Shown here: positions 40,617 through 51,300 of the stretch, in pieces
Numbering within the stretch: position 1 is the first letter of the stretch
How the letters are laid out: each line of letters starts with the position of its first letter
IMG/VR virus record: IMGVR_UViG_3300022821_000013
Location: 1-64,000 of that record
Origin: a virus
Strand: one strand, 5' to 3'
DNA: 64,000 nt
Position numbers and translations under genes: made by a program
Notes under the pieces: generated by a model
What the model was told of the DNA's origin: nothing
The model's database searches: none
What the model saw: the letters and a program-made list of their open reading frames with translations, nothing else

Positions 40617-40649
40617 CAAACTTACGAAAAAGAAATTACATTACCAAAT
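40617..40649 (-). promoter_or_regulatory. Bacteroidota-type phage promoter
   Basis: Minus-strand TTTG, 20 bases, TAAGTTTG. It lies between the polymerase gene and the deleted methyltransferase, so it drives the latter and then the clamp and clamp-loader genes. Confidence 0.75.
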
Positions 40650-40650
40650 T

Positions 40651-43398
40651 TTAATAAAAATCATTACAATTTACATTATCAGTTGGTAATCTCCAATTAG
40701 CCGTATCATATATAGCTGATAGCTTATTACTTAACTCACTATCGTATATCTTCTCTATATTAATATATGTTTTTATAAACTCCATAATCTTAGGGTATGG
40801 TGTCTCCATAGGATAACCAATAATACTAAGGTTAAATGGATTATGTTTTAAATATACATATTTAATCTTATCACCTTGTTTTATAGCTTGATACTTAAAA
40901 TCAGCATCGAAGAACTTCAATAATCTATTATACCCCAAAGCAGCCTTAACTGGTGCAGTAGCACCTTTTTGAAACACATATATAGTTTTGTCCAACTCTG
41001 GATCATCATATTGATCTAACGTCTTAACAGATGATATTTTCGATATATATTCTAGATCATCAGCAGTTATAGAGTTCATCAAATCAATTATTAGTTTATC
41101 ACATTTAGGTTTATCATTTTCAATTAACATTATATTCAATAACGTAGATAAATGGTCTTGGAATTTAACTGGAAATGAAGATCTAACAACTTCAATACCT
41201 TTAAAGTCAATTGGATTGGCTAAATCACGTTTTCCCTCACTATCAACTACATATTGTGCATATCTCTTCTTACCTAACCATAAACCACGTCTAGTTATTT
41301 TCTCACGGTTAAACTTCAATCTATTATTATTAGAATGTAATGCTGATTTTGAGAATATCTCTAATGAATCATTTATAGAATTACAATAATCTTCTGCTAT
41401 ATCTGATAATTTATCTAAGTCTTCTTCTTTGTATTCTGATGGGTGAAATGGTAGATAACTTGAATCGGTATCATTATAGATAATAACATCATCAAATGGT
41501 AAGTCGTGTTTTACAGAGTATAGTTTGTTGAATACATACGATGCATATTTAATAATATCTCTACCAGTAGATGTTACTGCACTTGCATTCTCCAAGTCAT
41601 AAAATCTAAATGTTTCTAATCCTAACACACCATATATAGAGTTTAATAGGATTTTTTGTACTAATTGTAATTTATCATAATATCGTTCCATATCATAATC
41701 ACCGTCTTTTCTACAAGACTTCATCTTATCTTTATAATCTAAACGTTTATCAAACCAATCAGATAATATTTCTGGTATTAGACCTATTTTATCAGTAGAA
41801 TACATCATACCATTAGAAGCTATAGTATATTTATTTTCTAATATAAACTCTATAAATTCATCTTTAGTAACTTCAAATACTTCTTTATTTAGATTTTCAA
41901 GTCTAAGTATAGTATCATCATTTATATAACCAAAGTCATAATTAATCTTATCAAAATCAACATCACCATCAACAAAGCGTGATATATACTTCATCAGATT
42001 GACTTCTTCCCAATTCAATATCTTACCTGCTTTAGTTTCAGGAGATATATTCAACGTTATAATGATAGATGGGTATAATGACTGTAAATCTATAGAGAAT
42101 AACCATTCATATATATTAGTCTCTGGTAATCTAACGTATGCACCCTCAAATGCTAATTTTATTTCTACGTTCTCTTTGAATGGTTTGGTTATATGTTTAT
42201 TTAGATAAAATACACCATCTTCATAGTTATGATATTCATATACATCTGCTTTCTTAACTCTAAATACCTTTAATAAGCCATTAGTTGGTATTCTATGTCT
42301 TACAGCATCACAATCTACATGTAACTCATTAAGTCCTATTGTATGAGCTTTATTAGATGTTATATTCATACGTGGTTTCTTATTAGGTGCTATTATGGAT
42401 TTTCTATCCATATAACTCATAATAGCACCTTCGATAACAGATGATGAATGTTTGAATTGTTGATATGGTATATGTGATATATGACATATTCTACGTGTCA
42501 ACTCCACAAAGTCCAACTTAGCATCTAACTCTTTTATTAACTTAACATCGACTAAGTTATACTCTATGAATTTTTCAATGTCTTCTCTGAATAACGTATC
42601 TAAACTACCCTCATAATCTATCTTACCATGACCTAATTCATGTTTAGATACATAGTCTAGTTTATAACTTGGTAACTCTGAATAGTTATAGTTCTTATAT
42701 ACAATCATATAGTCTAATGACGCTAAACCTGCTATATCAACATACTTATTTCTTTCGCTATATTTAACTATACCTATAGGACTTAATTTCTTTACCCAAT
42801 TATACCCTAATATATTTTTAATTCTAAAATATAGGTATCTAATATCAAAGTTATCACTGTTCCAACCTAATATTATATGTGGGCTTATTTCAGACATTTT
42901 ATTTATAAACGCCTTTAATAGATTAACATCATTATTATAAGATGTAACAATTACATTAGCTTCTTTATCATACGAATGTTTATGTTCTGACACTACAAAT
43001 ACATAATATATATCTGATGTCTGGTCGTACAACGCAATTGACGTTATATAATTATTGGCTTCTTCCGTTATCAACTGACCAGATACCATTTCAACCTCTA
43101 TATCGACAATAACTGTCTTTATATTAGTTGATACATCATCACTAAAATTATACAATTTAATTAATTGGTCTATATCAGGTGATAGATCCACTTGTAGATA
43201 ATCATCCGAATTTCCATTGTAAGTTTTGGATGTTACAACTGGATGATCACTAAACAGATATTTCAATTCTGTTTCTTCTTTTGGATCCTTAGCTAATCTA
43301 AAAAATTCGGAATCACGTTCAAAAGATACATATCCTTCAGTGTCATCCCATAAATGATATAGATTTTCCTTTCTATCAAAGTATATAGATTGGTACAT
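40651..43398 (-). CDS. Family B DNA polymerase with proofreading domain (T4 gp43-like)
   Basis: A 915-residue replicative polymerase. The exonuclease carries VDIEVEM (Asp99, Glu101), WNSDNFD (Asp185) and IEYNLVDV (Tyr280, Asp284). The polymerase has SIDLQSLYPSII (motif A, Asp437), LNSIYG (motif B) and YNDTDSSYL (motif C). KKRYAQYV near residue 710 and the C-terminal thumb are present. The length matches T4-like polymerases, so it is probably fully active. A terminator-like hairpin lies just upstream at the dUTPase. Confidence 0.92.
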   Translation of the reverse strand: MYQSIYFDRKENLYHLWDDTEGYVSFERDSEFFRLAKDPKEETELKYLFSDHPVVTSKTYNGNSDDYLQVDLSPDIDQLIKLYNFSDDVSTNIKTVIVDIEVEMVSGQLITEEANNYITSIALYDQTSDIYYVFVVSEHKHSYDKEANVIVTSYNNDVNLLKAFINKMSEISPHIILGWNSDNFDIRYLYFRIKNILGYNWVKKLSPIGIVKYSERNKYVDIAGLASLDYMIVYKNYNYSELPSYKLDYVSKHELGHGKIDYEGSLDTLFREDIEKFIEYNLVDVKLIKELDAKLDFVELTRRICHISHIPYQQFKHSSSVIEGAIMSYMDRKSIIAPNKKPRMNITSNKAHTIGLNELHVDCDAVRHRIPTNGLLKVFRVKKADVYEYHNYEDGVFYLNKHITKPFKENVEIKLAFEGAYVRLPETNIYEWLFSIDLQSLYPSIIITLNISPETKAGKILNWEEVNLMKYISRFVDGDVDFDKINYDFGYINDDTILRLENLNKEVFEVTKDEFIEFILENKYTIASNGMMYSTDKIGLIPEILSDWFDKRLDYKDKMKSCRKDGDYDMERYYDKLQLVQKILLNSIYGVLGLETFRFYDLENASAVTSTGRDIIKYASYVFNKLYSVKHDLPFDDVIIYNDTDSSYLPFHPSEYKEEDLDKLSDIAEDYCNSINDSLEIFSKSALHSNNNRLKFNREKITRRGLWLGKKRYAQYVVDSEGKRDLANPIDFKGIEVVRSSFPVKFQDHLSTLLNIMLIENDKPKCDKLIIDLMNSITADDLEYISKISSVKTLDQYDDPELDKTIYVFQKGATAPVKAALGYNRLLKFFDADFKYQAIKQGDKIKYVYLKHNPFNLSIIGYPMETPYPKIMEFIKTYINIEKIYDSELSNKLSAIYDTANWRLPTDNVNCNDFY

Positions 43399-43464
43399 TT
43401 ATTGTATTTGTATTTGTATTGAATGTCATATATGATATGACTTAAAAACTAAAAAAACTAAAAA

Positions 43465-43893
43465 TTAAGATCCAGTAGAACCAAATCCACCATCACCACG
43501 TTCGCTATTAGATAATTCATCTACTTCGATTAAATTAATATCTTCTAACTTCTCAATTATCAATTGAGCTACTCTATCACCAACACCATATACATCGTAT
43601 GGTGGGTAGGCATTTGTGTATTTAAACATTACGAATATCTCACCTGTATAACCACAATCTATTATACCAGTTGAATTAGCTAACATCAAATCAGTCTTTG
43701 ATATTGAACTTCTTGGATATATTTTACCAACATAACCTTCTGGTATTTCAATTGACAACCCAGTACCACATTTAATACCTATATTAGTATCAATTACTGA
43801 TGTTGCAACCATATCAAACCCAGCATCTGTTTTATGTGCTTTGGTTGGTATTTGTGCGTATTCATTTAATCGTTTAAATTTAACATTTAACAT
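43465..43893 (-). CDS. dut: dUTPase
   Basis: This hydrolyses dUTP to dUMP and keeps uracil out of DNA. The 142-residue protein shows all five trimeric dUTPase motifs: DAGFDM, PRSS, STGIIDCGYTGEI, GDRVAQLII and RGDGGFGSTGS at the C-terminus. The length is typical. It is expressed near the polymerase. Confidence 0.93.
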   Translation of the reverse strand: MLNVKFKRLNEYAQIPTKAHKTDAGFDMVATSVIDTNIGIKCGTGLSIEIPEGYVGKIYPRSSISKTDLMLANSTGIIDCGYTGEIFVMFKYTNAYPPYDVYGVGDRVAQLIIEKLEDINLIEVDELSNSERGDGGFGSTGS

Positions 43894-43923
43894 TTGAACC
43901 TTAGAATTAAATTAAAAATCAAG

Positions 43924-43950
43924 AATCACTACTATATATTAATAGTGATT
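43924..43950 (-). terminator. Possible terminator hairpin
   Basis: An 8-bp stem AATCACTA/TAGTGATT with an 11-base loop lies between the 66-residue gene and the dUTPase gene. On the minus strand it is followed by CTTGATTTTT, a weak T run. Confidence 0.4.
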
Positions 43951-43986
43951 CCGTTACTTTTTCTCCACATGGAAGATAAGCTAAAA

Positions 43987-44187
43987 CTACTTAACTGAAA
44001 AATTAACATCATGTTTTTTCATTTGGTCTATTTTGACTGGAGTTAAATATTGAACTATTGCTCCAACAACAAGCTCTGTTTCTGGATCAACTATAAAATT
44101 TATAGTCTTGTTATCAGATTCGTCCTTAACTGACACTGTAAGTTTGATGCCATTTATAGCACCTAACAATTCATAAATAATTTCCAT
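43987..44187 (-). CDS. Small hypothetical protein
   Basis: The 66-residue protein reads like a small beta sheet with a helix (VSVKDESDNKTINFIVDPET). No family was recognised. It sits between the secreted T9SS-type gene and a hairpin before the dUTPase. Confidence 0.55.
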   Translation of the reverse strand: MEIIYELLGAINGIKLTVSVKDESDNKTINFIVDPETELVVGAIVQYLTPVKIDQMKKHDVNFSVK

Positions 44188-44241
44188 TATTACCTTTTAT
44201 TTAAAATGGGTAGTGGATTAAAATACTACCCATTATTTTAT

Positions 44242-45798
44242 TTACATTGTAAATTTATAAACTGATGTTGTACCATCAAATTCAATTATAATCATAAAAT
44301 ACATACCACTATTATAACCTGATATGTCTATAGTTGGTTGTACAGAGTTACCACTAACTTCATATACGACCTGTCCTATATAATTAGCTATATATAGATG
44401 TGATACTGTTCTTGGATTATCAATAGTAATTATACCATTGCTAATAGAACTATATACACTTATATCTTGAATATTATTTTTATCTTCTATTTCAACACTT
44501 AAAGGTATATCCTTAATTAAAGTAACCAATATATTAACTGTATCTGGCTTAACGCTCTTTAAGCTATCAATAACAATAGCCATATCATCAATTACTTTAT
44601 ATAAACTATCTTCTTTACATTCATCTATAATAGTAACTAAACCAGTTTCAACATTCAATTCCGTATATACATCATCAGTAACAAATTTGAACTTTAACGT
44701 TGAATCCATTGGATTAACTGTATATTTGTAATTAGTTTGTAATTGCCAATTAGTATTTATTTTGGTAAATGTTTCTGATGAATTACGCTGAACATATACA
44801 TATACATATCTAAAGTTAGTAGAATACGCCCAAGCAAACTCTATAACATCAGTAACTTTATATATACTTCCGATTGGACCAACTTCAAACCACTTGTATT
44901 GACTTTTGATTGTAACTTCATTTAACTTATAGCCCCACTCAGTATAAAACTCTAATAATATAGTTTCATCTATACCAATTGAAGTTGTATATTCATATAC
45001 AGATTGGTTATAAGGTATAATACCATACTCAACACCATCTTTATAAACTACTATATGCGTATATTCTGATATTCTATTTGAGTTAATTAATAATTGTACT
45101 TTCTGACCATCTTTATAAGTTGATAGTTCAACTTCATTCTTATTGATTACATATAACTCTGCATTTACAAACGTAGCATTTTGTGTCTTTGCTATTGCAT
45201 AATTAATACCGTCATAAGCAAGTCTAAATTTAACATCTTGCATAGCAAATTCATTATGAACTGCTATAGTTTTAGATGCTACATCAACATCACCCAATCC
45301 AGTCCATGTACCTGATGCTAATTTATATTGTAGTTCTAATCTACTTGGAACTGTACTAATATCAATATCCCAAGTTAAATAGAATATATCATCATACCAA
45401 ATAGTATCTATGTTATTGAATGTACCTGATGCATAAATGACATTTATATCTACATCTGTAACGTCAGTTGGTAATATTGAGAATGTTCCAGAATTTCTAT
45501 TTCCTGTGTGTATTCCAAGTTTACCATTTGAAATTAATCTATCGGGTATATATTCTACCGATATAGTATTTGAGTTTCCCCAACCAAATGTATTAGATAT
45601 TTTAGTCCATGTATTAGATGCTACATCTAACTCAGAAATATAAAAATCTGTTGGTGTGTTTGTTTCAATTACTTCTAATTGATATTCAACATCATAAAAA
45701 TATTCCGATTTATTCGCTGTTTGTTGCTCGAACGTTTGTTCTGCATTTACATTGGTAGCGATTACCAGTAATAATGATAATATTAATTTGTTTATCAT
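44242..45798 (-). CDS. Secreted beta-rich protein with T9SS-like sorting domain
   Basis: The 518-residue protein begins with a signal peptide, MINKLILSLLLVIATNVNA, with a good A-x-A-type cleavage before EQTF. Residues ~25-400 are beta-rich Ig/FN3-like modules (YEYTTSIGIDETILLEFY). The C-terminal ~70 residues match a type IX secretion sorting domain: ISVYSSISNGIITIDNPRTV, IANYIGQVVYEVSGN, IDISGYNSGMYFMIII and a terminal Lys-Phe. Host T9SS export to the cell surface or medium is inferred. A depolymerase or receptor-blocking role is possible; no catalytic motif was seen. Confidence 0.75.
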   Translation of the reverse strand: MINKLILSLLLVIATNVNAEQTFEQQTANKSEYFYDVEYQLEVIETNTPTDFYISELDVASNTWTKISNTFGWGNSNTISVEYIPDRLISNGKLGIHTGNRNSGTFSILPTDVTDVDINVIYASGTFNNIDTIWYDDIFYLTWDIDISTVPSRLELQYKLASGTWTGLGDVDVASKTIAVHNEFAMQDVKFRLAYDGINYAIAKTQNATFVNAELYVINKNEVELSTYKDGQKVQLLINSNRISEYTHIVVYKDGVEYGIIPYNQSVYEYTTSIGIDETILLEFYTEWGYKLNEVTIKSQYKWFEVGPIGSIYKVTDVIEFAWAYSTNFRYVYVYVQRNSSETFTKINTNWQLQTNYKYTVNPMDSTLKFKFVTDDVYTELNVETGLVTIIDECKEDSLYKVIDDMAIVIDSLKSVKPDTVNILVTLIKDIPLSVEIEDKNNIQDISVYSSISNGIITIDNPRTVSHLYIANYIGQVVYEVSGNSVQPTIDISGYNSGMYFMIIIEFDGTTSVYKFTM

Positions 45799-45806
45799 AA
45801 CTAACC

Positions 45807-45832
45807 TAAAAATTTAACAACTATAAATAAAT
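45807..45832 (-). promoter_or_regulatory. Possible late promoter (TATATTTATTTATAG)
   Basis: Minus-strand AACTTATATTTATTTATAG lies ~20 bases upstream of the secreted protein start and has no TTTG/TAnnTTTG pair. It matches the TATATTTAT class seen at several other gene starts. Confidence 0.35.
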
Positions 45833-45859
45833 ATAAGTTAAAATTTTAATTCCTTTAAA

Positions 45860-45886
45860 TAAAGCCGAGTTTTAAGTCGGCTAATT
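45860..45886 (-). terminator. Rho-independent terminator
   Basis: Stem AGCCGA/TCGGCT with an 8-base loop, followed on the minus strand by TTTATTT. It ends the transcript of the small ORF and the DUF551-like gene, separating them from the secreted protein gene. Confidence 0.7.
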
Positions 45887-45891
45887 TATAA

Positions 45892-45996
45892 TTAATCTTT
45901 CTTAATATTAAAAAACCTAAGTTTCCACCTTTTATTTTCGTATTGTGCTCCATAAATACCAAAAAGATATTCATCTGCATTCATCATAATCGCCAT
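45892..45996 (-). CDS. Small ORF (34 aa)
   Basis: The frame MAIMMNADEYLFGIYGAQYE and onward ends just before the terminator. Its composition is protein-like and it lies within the same transcript as the DUF551-like gene. No family was recognised. Confidence 0.4.
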   Translation of the reverse strand: MAIMMNADEYLFGIYGAQYENKRWKLRFFNIKKD

Positions 45997-46026
45997 TTAC
46001 ACCATCCTAATATTCATCAATAGATT

Positions 46027-46341
46027 TCATAGCCGCCTTTGTCTTATAGTTCTATTTTCAATTTCTTCTAAAAACTCATCTGGTAATCTAGGAATTTCAG
46101 ACCAATATAAAATATCTTGTCCGAAGTATGTGGATGGTCCAAAAGTCTTCCAGTTGTAATCCCTCTTGTTATTACTTTCATTTTTAGCTTTATTCCGCCA
46201 CATAATAACTGACCTATGATACATATCTTCAGGATACTCCCAATTATCTCCGTGATACCATCCAATAACACATTTACCAAATTCTGGTAAACTGTCAGAT
46301 GTACGATTCCATTTAAACTCACGTGTTTTTTGACTAAACAT
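46027..46341 (-). CDS. DUF551-like protein
   Basis: The 104-residue protein has the DUF551 pattern: a WNRTSDSLPEFGKCVIGWYH start and ILYWSEIPRLPDEF close to the end. Proteins of this type are common in phages and of unknown role. It has its own promoter. Confidence 0.7.
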   Translation of the reverse strand: MFSQKTREFKWNRTSDSLPEFGKCVIGWYHGDNWEYPEDMYHRSVIMWRNKAKNESNNKRDYNWKTFGPSTYFGQDILYWSEIPRLPDEFLEEIENRTIRQRRL

Positions 46342-46394
46342 TTAGTCTCCTGTAATTAATTAATATTAAATACTACATGTATTTATTTATTTTA

Positions 46395-46427
46395 CAAACT
46401 TACAAAAAAGAAATTACTATTCCAAAT
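46395..46427 (-). promoter_or_regulatory. Bacteroidota-type phage promoter
   Basis: Minus-strand TTTG, 20 bases, TAAGTTTG. It serves the DUF551-like gene and overlaps the end of the small ORF at 46417-46518. Confidence 0.72.
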
Positions 46428-46518
46428 TATTTATTTCCATAGTATCATATTTTAATTTTACATTGATACCTGAACCACCAGTAAAATAATCACTAATATC
46501 AAAATCATGATCAGACAT
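46417..46518 (-). CDS. Small ORF (33 aa)
   Basis: MSDHDFDISDYFTGGSGINV and onward, 33 codons. The frame is open further upstream to a GTG (about 48 residues) directly after the stop of the 74-residue gene, in the same frame. Composition is protein-like. Weakly supported. Confidence 0.35.
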   Translation of the reverse strand: MSDHDFDISDYFTGGSGINVKLKYDTMEINNLE

Positions 46519-46584
46519 AATAATATATACTATATCTAATATAACGTATTTACGATATACAATAGTTTCATACACAACACCTAC

Positions 46585-46809
46585 CTAATTTAGACGTGTT
46601 ACAGTTATATCATGTACATTTCTATCAGTACCAAATGTGTTTATTAAGAACACATCAACATTATCCTCTATAGAATTATATAAGTTAACTTCTAACGTTT
46701 TATCCTTTACTGACGTTAGAGCAACTCTACATATATCATATTCTGGTATTTCATTATACCATTTAGTCACTACACAGCTCAAATCTTTATCTTTGAATAT
46801 TCCAAACAT
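46585..46809 (-). CDS. Small hypothetical protein
   Basis: The 74-residue protein is mixed alpha/beta (VVTKWYNEIPEYDICRVALT). No family was recognised. The region after its stop codon stays open in the same frame, so a single stop separates it from the 33-residue ORF. Confidence 0.5.
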   Translation of the reverse strand: MFGIFKDKDLSCVVTKWYNEIPEYDICRVALTSVKDKTLEVNLYNSIEDNVDVFLINTFGTDRNVHDITVTRLN

Positions 46810-46830
46810 AATCTTATACCCACTTATTAA

Positions 46831-48249
46831 TTATAAAATAAAATCTTTTTTTGAATCATCGAAATTCTCATCAGTTGCGAAAGTTATAGATTGTCTTTCT
46901 GATAACTTGCTATATATTGATGACACTGTTGTCTTCTTACTTTTTAATAAAACATCATCTTCTATTTTTAATTTGTCCATTAACACCTTAACATTTTTAG
47001 ATGTAACATAACCAAATTTAAAATTACCTATCAATCTACCTTCTCTTAGAATAGCTTTATCTATATCAAATTTATCAGTATTAAATGTTAATATCATTTG
47101 TATCTTCAAAGCACTATTTAATATACCATCAGTTGAGTTTAATAGATTGGATATACCATTTGATACATTACCATTATCTCTACTTAATAATATCGATTCT
47201 GCCTCTTCGACGATTAATAATATATTCTCCTTTACGTCCTTATTCTGAGCTGATAGCTCAGTTAGAAAGCCAATAAACGAAGGATCAGTTAAGTTATTAA
47301 TCATATTAGGCTGTACAAATATAACACATTTATTATCTAATCTACGTAACATATGCTTTATACAATAAGACTTACCAGAACCAGGTACACCGTGAAATAA
47401 CACGATTCCTTTAGTTGATGTTCTTATATTAGAAACTAAACTTTCATATCTATCTTCAAACCCATCACCATAATGAATATCCAAATCTTCAAATTTATCA
47501 TTTATATAATCTAATTTTATAGATTTCAATGTAAATCCAGAATGTGTTGTGCTTATTAAATTAACATATTCAGTCTTATTGATAATATCATTATATGATA
47601 TAGTTGCTTTGGAAAAATACCCTATTATAGAATTATATACATCTATAGAATCTTGTATTTTATCTGCACCATAAGGATTTATATCTAAAGTAATTGAACC
47701 TATATAAGAATCATTTAATGTTTCTGAATCGTAATCATCATCGTAATATATATCATCGTCATCTGTATCAACTTGATATTTAGTATCATCATTTAAACCC
47801 ATTATATTAATTGTTAATATACAAGGCAAACCATTTAATGTATACTTAAAGTCTAAATATAAATCTCTATTTATTTTACCACGCATCCCTATCAATGAGA
47901 AACCAAGTGATAATATTTCATCTAATACAGAATCGTCGTATTTGTGAACTACTCGTTTTTTACTTTTAAAACTATTATTTAAAATGGAAGTTATATCAAT
48001 TGTTATTGGTGTATTAAGACCACCAGAAGTTATGAACCTACGTTTTATCAATGTAGAATTAGAGTTAGTATCATAATCCAACGTAACAATAGCATTAGCA
48101 TCGTCATCACGTGACAATTTATTAGTTATATCTATTTTTGATATTAATTTAAGAATACTCTTATACATTCTATTAGTTAATATATTATTATGTATTGTAT
48201 TAGAGTTTATTTTTTCTATACTACTATTAGTTCCATTTGATATTAACAT
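46831..48249 (-). CDS. AAA+ ATPase (BCS1/FtsH-like)
   Basis: The 472-residue protein has a C-terminal ATPase: VLFHGVPGSGKSYCIKHM is the Walker A, ENILLIVEEAESIL is Walker B with the catalytic Glu, ILTFNTDKFDIDKAILREGR contains sensor 1 and the arginine finger region. The N-terminal ~270 residues are unrecognised. Such ATPases in phages remodel proteins or DNA complexes. The substrate is unknown. Confidence 0.8.
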   Translation of the reverse strand: MLISNGTNSSIEKINSNTIHNNILTNRMYKSILKLISKIDITNKLSRDDDANAIVTLDYDTNSNSTLIKRRFITSGGLNTPITIDITSILNNSFKSKKRVVHKYDDSVLDEILSLGFSLIGMRGKINRDLYLDFKYTLNGLPCILTINIMGLNDDTKYQVDTDDDDIYYDDDYDSETLNDSYIGSITLDINPYGADKIQDSIDVYNSIIGYFSKATISYNDIINKTEYVNLISTTHSGFTLKSIKLDYINDKFEDLDIHYGDGFEDRYESLVSNIRTSTKGIVLFHGVPGSGKSYCIKHMLRRLDNKCVIFVQPNMINNLTDPSFIGFLTELSAQNKDVKENILLIVEEAESILLSRDNGNVSNGISNLLNSTDGILNSALKIQMILTFNTDKFDIDKAILREGRLIGNFKFGYVTSKNVKVLMDKLKIEDDVLLKSKKTTVSSIYSKLSERQSITFATDENFDDSKKDFIL

Positions 48250-48269
48250 CGATCACCTTATTATTAATT

Positions 48270-48297
48270 AAAAATAATAGAGAGTGTTTCCACTCTC
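48270..48297 (-). terminator. Terminator after the RNR gene
   Basis: A 7-bp stem GAGAGTG/CACTCTC, with a GAAA tetraloop on the minus strand, is followed by TATTATTTTT. It lies immediately after the RNR stop codon. Confidence 0.7.
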
Positions 48298-48303
48298 ATT
48301 AAA

Positions 48304-51300
48304 TCACCCACATTTACTAGAGCCACAATCTAAACAAGTAAGACACCCATCCTGATATGCTAAATTTGTGGATTTGCATTCGGAACATTCATGCCCAGTT
48401 ACAACTTCCAAATCATTTATATATCGTTTAAGTATACGTTTAACACCTGATTTCCATGATGTTATAATATCACCATCTAAATTAAGACCATCTAATAAAT
48501 CAACCACATATTTGATTGGCATACCATGCCTTAAAATAGCACTTACAATTCTACTAACATCATCGAATTCCTTAATCCCATACATTTTCAAATCAATAGT
48601 TGTAATTCTATCATCACCCTTCATATATATAAATATATATTCTGATTTACCGTTTATTTTGGTTCGTTCAATCCAACCATTAGTAACATTATTAAGATTA
48701 AAATCTATATTATCAACTGGAATGGTAAATAGTTCGTATGGCTTATCATTATATAATCCAACAAAACCAAACCATTTAGTACCATTAGATGTAAAATGAA
48801 TAACATCACAATTTATTGTTTTGGGTCGTTTTGGTGCTTTAGTATCTTCAAATAAATCAATTTTAGTATCATTATTTGAAATTAAAACTCCACTACGAGA
48901 TCCATCTCTATATATAGTACACCCCTTACATCCACTTTCCCAAGCAGTCAAATATATTTTATCAACTGTATCCTCATCAATATCATTTGGTAAATTAACC
49001 GTTACTGATATTGAGTGATCTACCCATTTCTGTATTTCACCTTGCATCTTAACTTTCTCCACCCAATTAACATCATTTGATGTTGCTTTATAATATGGAG
49101 ACATAGATATTATAATATTAATCGTATTTTCATCTAAACCTACAAGATATTCTTTACATTGATTATAATCCCATGATTCACTTATAACATCATTAGTTAT
49201 ATTAGAACGTATGTCATTCTGATTGTAAAAGAACCAATCTATGAATTTATGGTGAAATACATTAAATTCCATCCATTTATCACCTAATTCATCTACAAAA
49301 TCAACACGTGTATTTCTATCAGTTGGATTTATTTTTCTTCGTCTTCTATATGAAACTAAAAACACAGGTTCAACCCCAGATGAAGTCTGTGTCATCATTG
49401 ATACAGTTCCAGTTGGAGCAATAGTTAGTAACCCAATATTACGTCTTCCATATTTCAATAAGTCATCTTTTATAGATGGGTCAGATTCTAATATCCTATT
49501 TATAAATGGATTGTCTTTCTCTATATCCCAATCCCATATTGGAAAATTACCTCTATCTTTTGCTAATTGAACTGATTCCCTGAATACATTTATAGCATAA
49601 CGTTTATGAACTTCTACTGAAAATTCAGTAGCAGGTGGAGTTCCATATATTAATCCCATAGCAGCTAACATATCACCTTCACCAGTAACACCTATACCAG
49701 TTCGCCTACCCATCTCACATTTATATTTAATTTTAGTCCATAAATCAATTTCAGTTTGCTTGGTATTAATATCTTCAGGGTCTAAATTTATTTTTTCTAA
49801 TATAGAATCAATTTTTTCTAATTCCAAATCAACTATATTATCCATTATTCTCATAATATATTTAGAATGTTCATCGAATAATTCCCAATCAAATTCAGCG
49901 TGTTTTGTAAATGGATTTTTAACGTAACTATATAAATTTAAAGCAGTTAATCTACAACTATCATATGGAGGTAAAACAATTTCACCACATTGGGCAGTGA
50001 ATACACCTATCATATTATTATGTCCAATTGAATTTTCTTTTATATCAGTTATAAATGCCAATGTATGATTATCATCAACAGTTATATTATATACATCTTC
50101 ATAACCATATATCTCTACAGATTTTACTTTGTGGTTATAATCAATGGATTTATATTTTAATTCTTTATATGTTTTAAATGGTGAATTAGGTCCAAATCTA
50201 AATGGAATATTATTTGTTTTACATCGTTCCTCCCACTCTACTTTGAGTGGGGTTCTATCCAATTCAAATTTCAAATCAGAATATATCTTAATTTGTAAGT
50301 CTTTATGTTTAATTTTAGTATCACTTGCTTGTCTACGAAGACCATTTAAATTAGAGTTATCTGGTTTAGACCATGAATTCAAAGTAGAACATTTACGTGA
50401 ACAAAATGTAGACTCTTTTGCATCATACGTAGTGTGGAATTCAGAGTTGCAATTTTCACATTTTTTATTAATGTAAACCTTACCTGTATCTATAAATACA
50501 TCCAAATTCAAATCCATACCTTTATGTAATGTTTTAACTACTCTAGGATCAACATCATTATATTCACCAAATCCAAGTTTATTTGCTGCCCACACTGATA
50601 AATCGTTTAAATCATACCCTAAAGTATCAACTCTCCATTTTGATAATGACTGTGGTATACCTTTCGATTTAGCAAATGTTGACCATTCCTTATAAGAAAA
50701 TCTTCTTCTGAGTGTACTCGTTAAATCCAACGCATATTCTTTAATGTCTTCATTTGTAAATCCAGAGTATTTTCCATTCTTTTCTCCTTGTGTATCATTA
50801 TCAGCATGATACTTGGCATGTTCTCTGAATGTCATAATCTCTAGATTATCAGGTGAATTATTTAATCCATTATAATCTTTATGATGTACAACCAAGCCAC
50901 CATTAACCCAACCATTAACCTTATTTGCATTGTATTTTTCAGACCATAATTCTGGATTGTTATATTTAGCAATTAACTTATGCTCAAATAATTTATCAAT
51001 CGTAGAATCTTTGGTATTAGTATTAATTCTATAATATGGATTAGTATTATTCTTTGATATGCGTTCTGAACGTTTAGTAAACCTCATTAAACTATCACCA
51101 CATTTCAAATCCTTAGCCTCTATTTTAGTACCATCATATAATAAAAATTTATGATTTGTAGTTGTCTTAATAGATGAGCCATCATCAAGTGTTATTTTTA
51201 GAATTTGTCTATCATTAACAGTTAGTCTTGGATTCCTACCCATTTTAATATCTACTTTCCCAGTGATTGGATCTACACTATAAACAGGAACATCTTCTCC

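Noticed and set aside
46068-46322. Second minus-strand frame inside the DUF551-like gene
   Set aside because: It overlaps the better-supported DUF551-like frame entirely and shows no family pattern.
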